Assembly: GCA_039808285.1 (NCBI GenBank)
Contig: JBDHSQ010000005.1
Span: forward strand, 4,510-68,509
From: Albidovulum sp039808285
GTDB taxonomy: Bacteria > Pseudomonadota > Alphaproteobacteria > Rhodobacterales > Rhodobacteraceae
Length of the DNA: 64,000 nt
Direction: 5' to 3'
Part shown: positions 60,905 through 64,000 of the stretch, piece after piece
How the letters are laid out: each line of letters starts with the position of its first letter
Numbering within the stretch: position 1 is the stretch's first letter
Notes under the pieces: generated by a model
What the model was told of the DNA's origin: nothing
Databases searched by the model: none
The model's input: the letters and a program-made list of their open reading frames with translations, nothing else
Position numbers and translations under genes: made by a program

Positions 60905-62821
60905 TCAGGCCCGTCGCTCGCCGAGCCGCGCGACGCCGAGAACCGCGAGCACCTTCGCCTCGATCTGGGGCGCGTTCATGCCGGCGGTGGCATACATGTC
61001 CTCCGGGCTCGCCTGGTCGATGAAGCTGTCGGGGAGCACCATCGAGCGGAACTTCAGCCCGCGGTCGAAGATGCCCTCCTCGGCGAGACACTGCGCGACA
61101 TGGCTGCCGAAGCCGCCGATGGCGCCTTCCTCGACGGTGATCAGCGCCTCGTGGTCGCGGGCAAGCCGCAGGACCAGGTCGCGGTCGAGCGGCTTGGCGA
61201 AGCGGGCGTCGGCCACCGTCGGGGCGAGGCCGCGCTGGGCGAGGCTTTCGCGCGCCTTCAGCACTTCGGAAAGCCGCGTGCCGAAGGAGAGGATCGCCAC
61301 ACGCCCGCCTTCGACGACGACGCGGCCGCGGCCGATCTCGAGCGGGCGGCCGCGTTCGGGCATGTCGACGCCCGCACCTTCGCCGCGCGGATAGCGGAAG
61401 GCGGAGGGTCGGTCGTCGAGCGCGGCGGCGGTGGCGACCATGTGGACCAGTTCCGCCTCGTCGGCCGCGGCCATGACCACCATGCCGGGCAGGTTGGCGA
61501 GGAAGGCCACGTCGAAGGCGCCGGCGTGGGTGGCGCCATCGGCACCGACCAGCCCGGCGCGGTCGATCGCGAAGCGGACCGGCAGCCGCTGGATCGCCAC
61601 ATCGTGCACCACCTGGTCGTAGCCGCGTTGCAGGAAGGTGGAGTAGAGCGCGCAGAAGGGTTTCATCCCGCCGGCCGCAAGGCCCGCCGAGAAGGTCACG
61701 GCGTGCTGTTCGGCGATGCCGACGTCGAAGCATCGCCGGGGAAAGCGTTCGGCGAAGAGGTTGAGCCCGGTGCCGTCGGGCATCGCGGCGGTGACGGCGG
61801 CGATCCGGTCGTCCGCCTCCGCCTCGCGGATCAGGCTTTCGGCGAAGACCCGGGTGTAGGCGGGGGCGTTCGATGGCGCCTTCTTCTGCTCGCCGGTGAC
61901 CGGGTCGAACTTGGCCGTGGCGTGGCCGCGGTCGGCGGCGCGTTCGGCCGGCGCGAAGCCCTTGCCCTTCCGGGTCAGGACATGGATCAGGATCGGCCCG
62001 GTGGCCCGCGCCTTCGCCGTGCGCAGGACGGGAAGAAGCTGGTCGAGGTCGTGCCCGTCGATCGGGCCGACATAGGTGAAGCCCAGTTCCTCGAAGAGGG
62101 TGCCGCCCACGGCCATGCCCTTGAGGATTTCCTTGGCCCGACGCGCGCCTTCCTGGAAGGGCGGCGGCAGGAGGCTGATCGCGCCCTTGGCGGCGGCCTT
62201 GAGATCCTGGTAGGGGGCGCCGGCATAGAGGCGGGAGAGATAGGCCGAAAGCGCGCCGACCGGCGGCGCGATCGACATCTCGTTGTCGTTGAGGATGACG
62301 AAGAGCCGCTTCTTCAGGTGGCCCGCGTTGTTCAGAGCCTCGAAGGCCATGCCCGCGCTCATCGCCCCGTCGCCGATCACCGCCACCGCATCGCCAGCCT
62401 CGCCGCCGAGGTCGCGCGCGGCGGCGAAGCCCAGCGCCGCCGAGATCGAGGTGGAGGAATGCGCCGCGCCGAACGGGTCATAGGGGCTTTCCGACCGGCG
62501 GGTGAAGCCCGAAAGCCCGCCCTTCTGGCGCAGCGTGCGGATACGGTCGCGCCGGCCGGTCAGGATCTTGTGCGGATAGCACTGGTGGCCGACGTCCCAG
62601 ATGATCTTGTCACGCGGCGCGTCGAAGACGGCGTGGAGCGCCACGGTCAGCTCCACCACGCCGAGCCCAGCGCCGAGGTGGCCGCCGGTGACCGACACCG
62701 CGCTGATCGTCTCGGCCCGCAACTCGTCGGCGAGCATCCGCAGTTCGCGGTCCGACAGCGCCTTCATGTCGGCGGGCGTCTTCACGCGGTCGAGCGTCGG
62801 GGTGATCGGTCGGTCGGTCAT
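60905..62821 (-). CDS. dxs: 1-deoxy-D-xylulose-5-phosphate synthase
   Basis: A 638-residue thiamine enzyme that condenses pyruvate and glyceraldehyde 3-phosphate, the first step of the MEP isoprenoid pathway. IWDVGHQCYPHKILTGR and VIGDGAMSAGMAFEALNNAG (ThDP-binding GDG) mark the N-terminal domain. VGIAEQHAVTFSAGLA gives the catalytic Glu. The transketolase C-terminal domain is complete. Downstream of ispA, it supplies precursors for quinones and carotenoids. Confidence 0.97.
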   Translation of the reverse strand: MTDRPITPTLDRVKTPADMKALSDRELRMLADELRAETISAVSVTGGHLGAGLGVVELTVALHAVFDAPRDKIIWDVGHQCYPHKILTGRRDRIRTLRQKGGLSGFTRRSESPYDPFGAAHSSTSISAALGFAAARDLGGEAGDAVAVIGDGAMSAGMAFEALNNAGHLKKRLFVILNDNEMSIAPPVGALSAYLSRLYAGAPYQDLKAAAKGAISLLPPPFQEGARRAKEILKGMAVGGTLFEELGFTYVGPIDGHDLDQLLPVLRTAKARATGPILIHVLTRKGKGFAPAERAADRGHATAKFDPVTGEQKKAPSNAPAYTRVFAESLIREAEADDRIAAVTAAMPDGTGLNLFAERFPRRCFDVGIAEQHAVTFSAGLAAGGMKPFCALYSTFLQRGYDQVVHDVAIQRLPVRFAIDRAGLVGADGATHAGAFDVAFLANLPGMVVMAAADEAELVHMVATAAALDDRPSAFRYPRGEGAGVDMPERGRPLEIGRGRVVVEGGRVAILSFGTRLSEVLKARESLAQRGLAPTVADARFAKPLDRDLVLRLARDHEALITVEEGAIGGFGSHVAQCLAEEGIFDRGLKFRSMVLPDSFIDQASPEDMYATAGMNAPQIEAKVLAVLGVARLGERRA

Positions 62822-62862
62822 TCGCCCTCCCGGGGCGCGGGCGCGCGTTTGCTGGCGCGGGA

Positions 62863-63729
62863 TCAGTTCTCGCGGGCAATAACGAAACGCGCGGCCTCTC
62901 TCAAGCAGTCTGCCGCATCACCATAGGGCAAAAGCGCGGCCTCCGCCTCATCGATCAGCGCCCTGGCGCGACGTTTTGCGCCGTCGAGACCGAGATGCGA
63001 GACGAAGGTGGCCTTTCCCGCGGCGGCATCCTTGCCGAGCTTCTTGCCCGCCTTGGAGGCGTCGCCCTCGACGTCGAGGATGTCGTCGGCGATCTGGAAG
63101 GCGAGGCCGAGGGCCCCTGCATAGGCCGCGAGCGGCGCGGGATCGGTGCCGGCGAGAAGGGCGCCGGCGGTGGCGGAGAATGTGATGAGCGCGCCGGTCT
63201 TGCCCGCCTGGAGCGCGGTGATCTCGGCCAGCGTCAGGGGCCGGGGCGCGGTTTCGGCGGCGATGTCGAGCGCCTGGCCAAGCACCATGCCGTCGGTGCC
63301 GGAGGCGCGGGCCAGCGCGCGGACAAGGGCGACGCGGCCCTCGGCCGGGCCGAGGACGGGGTCGGCCAGAAGTTCGAACGCAAGCGTCTGGAGCGCGTCG
63401 CCCGCGAGAACCGCCGTTGCCTCGTCCCACCGGACATGCACGGTGGGCAGGCCGCGGCGAAGATCGTCGTCGTCCATGCAGGGCAGGTCGTCATGGACGA
63501 GCGAATAGGCATGGAGCGCCTCCACCGCCGCGGCGGCGGGCATGGCGCGCGGGGCCGGGATGCCGTGGAGCGCGGCGCTTTCGAGCACGAGGAAGGCGCG
63601 GAGCCGCTTGCCGCCCCGGGAGGCGTAGCGCATGGCGTGGACGACGGGCACTTCCGCCCGACCCGCGAGCGCGGCGTCGAGCGCGTCCTGGACGCCCCGC
63701 TGCGCCGCCTGCAACCGTTCGGCGAACAC
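62863..63729 (-). CDS. ispA: Farnesyl diphosphate synthase (polyprenyl synthetase)
   Basis: A 288-residue prenyltransferase that builds farnesyl diphosphate from IPP and DMAPP. The first Asp-rich motif is LVHDDLPCMDDDDLRRG (about residue 80) and the second is FQIADDILDVEGD. The GTG start immediately follows the xseB stop (TGAGTG), so the two are translationally coupled. It belongs to the conserved order xseB-ispA-dxs. Confidence 0.95.
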   Translation of the reverse strand: MFAERLQAAQRGVQDALDAALAGRAEVPVVHAMRYASRGGKRLRAFLVLESAALHGIPAPRAMPAAAAVEALHAYSLVHDDLPCMDDDDLRRGLPTVHVRWDEATAVLAGDALQTLAFELLADPVLGPAEGRVALVRALARASGTDGMVLGQALDIAAETAPRPLTLAEITALQAGKTGALITFSATAGALLAGTDPAPLAAYAGALGLAFQIADDILDVEGDASKAGKKLGKDAAAGKATFVSHLGLDGAKRRARALIDEAEAALLPYGDAADCLREAARFVIAREN

Positions 63730-63966
63730 TCAGAGACCTTCGGCCGGGGCCGTGCCGGTGGGCGCGCCGTCGGGCCCGAGGGTGATCTTCGCCACTTTTT
63801 CCTCGGCTTCCTTCAGCTTCCTCTCGCAATGCGCCTTGAGCCGCGCGCCTTCCTCGTAGAGCGCGATCGACTTCTCCAGCTCGACATTGCCGGATTCGAG
63901 GTCGCGCACGACCGATTCCAGCTTCCTCATCGCCTCCTCGAAGCTCAGGCCTTCGATGTCGTTCAT
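63730..63966 (-). CDS. xseB: Exodeoxyribonuclease VII small subunit
   Basis: A 78-residue helical protein with the family signature LSFEEAMRKLESVVRDLESGNVELEKSIALYEEGARLK across residues 8-45. It joins XseA to form the single-strand-specific exonuclease. Its ATG overlaps the stop of the upstream gene (ATGA). Confidence 0.95.
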   Translation of the reverse strand: MNDIEGLSFEEAMRKLESVVRDLESGNVELEKSIALYEEGARLKAHCERKLKEAEEKVAKITLGPDGAPTGTAPAEGL

Positions 63967-64000
63967 GCGCCCCGCTCCATCAGCACGTCGAGATGCGCCG
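63963..64000 (-). CDS. C-terminal end of an upstream gene, possibly histone deacetylase family
   Basis: Only the last codons are visible, reading AHLDVLMERGA before a TGA that overlaps the xseB start. Eleven residues do not identify a protein. In related Rhodobacterales a histone-deacetylase-family (acetylpolyamine amidohydrolase-like) gene commonly precedes xseB-ispA-dxs, which is the only basis for the suggestion. Confidence 0.4.
   Translation of the reverse strand, partial: AHLDVLMERGA

Overview
The window is GC-rich, gene-dense chromosomal DNA from an alphaproteobacterium, most likely a Rhodobacterales (Paracoccaceae) member. Three things point there. The cytochrome bc1 operon is ordered Rieske protein, cytochrome b, cytochrome c1, and its Rieske cluster ligands fall at the same residue numbers as in Rhodobacter. 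The LPS-transport, rpoN, hpf and ptsN block has the alphaproteobacterial order. Several intergenic spaces carry long perfect palindromes of a kind common in that order. Nothing looks like a prophage, plasmid, insertion sequence or CRISPR array.

Region 1 (1-10.3 kb) holds a probable lysine / 2-aminoadipate catabolic block. It contains a LysR regulator divergent from glutaryl-CoA dehydrogenase (gcdH), a fused E1 alpha-beta 2-oxoacid dehydrogenase, an unusual malonyltransferase-like protein, a piperidine-6-carboxylate / aminoadipate-semialdehyde dehydrogenase, and a saccharopine-dehydrogenase-family oxidoreductase resembling lysine 6-dehydrogenase. A cysteine synthase follows. A class V aminotransferase is cut by the left edge.

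Region 2 (10.3-20.7 kb) is the most unusual part. A BetI-like repressor is divergent from one long operon. The operon encodes a class III aminotransferase, two different Rieske oxygenases, a complete polyamine-type ABC importer, a cupin with the metal-site motif of DMSP lyase-like proteins, and a SAM methyltransferase of the phosphoethanolamine-methylating type. I read it as an uptake and demethylation/cleavage route for an unidentified methylated amine, betaine or sulfonium compound. No oxygenase reductase is present.

Region 3 (20.7-31.9 kb) has a small membrane protein, a GST, a LysE exporter, petABC with a clear terminator, dnaKJ with a sigma-32-type promoter, alkB, an ABC-2 permease of the polysaccharide-export type, cysQ and a kdsB-like gene.

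Region 4 (31.9-48.1 kb) is about the cell envelope. galU, galE, two glycosyltransferases and a sulfotransferase form a probable sulfated-polysaccharide cluster. On the other strand, rnd, kdsD, lptC, lptA, lptB, rpoN, hpf and ptsN form a classic block. tRNA-Leu(CAG), an NDUFA9-like protein, a second sulfotransferase and uppP follow.

Region 5 (48.1-64 kb) holds gltD and gltB. They are separated by a secreted protein, two tandem GFA-family genes and an alpha/beta-hydrolase-like gene. After them come a class II copper nitrite reductase with an apparent substitution at a type 1 copper ligand, mtgA, a GST, queG, and the isoprenoid block xseB-ispA-dxs. The right edge cuts a gene that synteny suggests is a histone-deacetylase-family protein.
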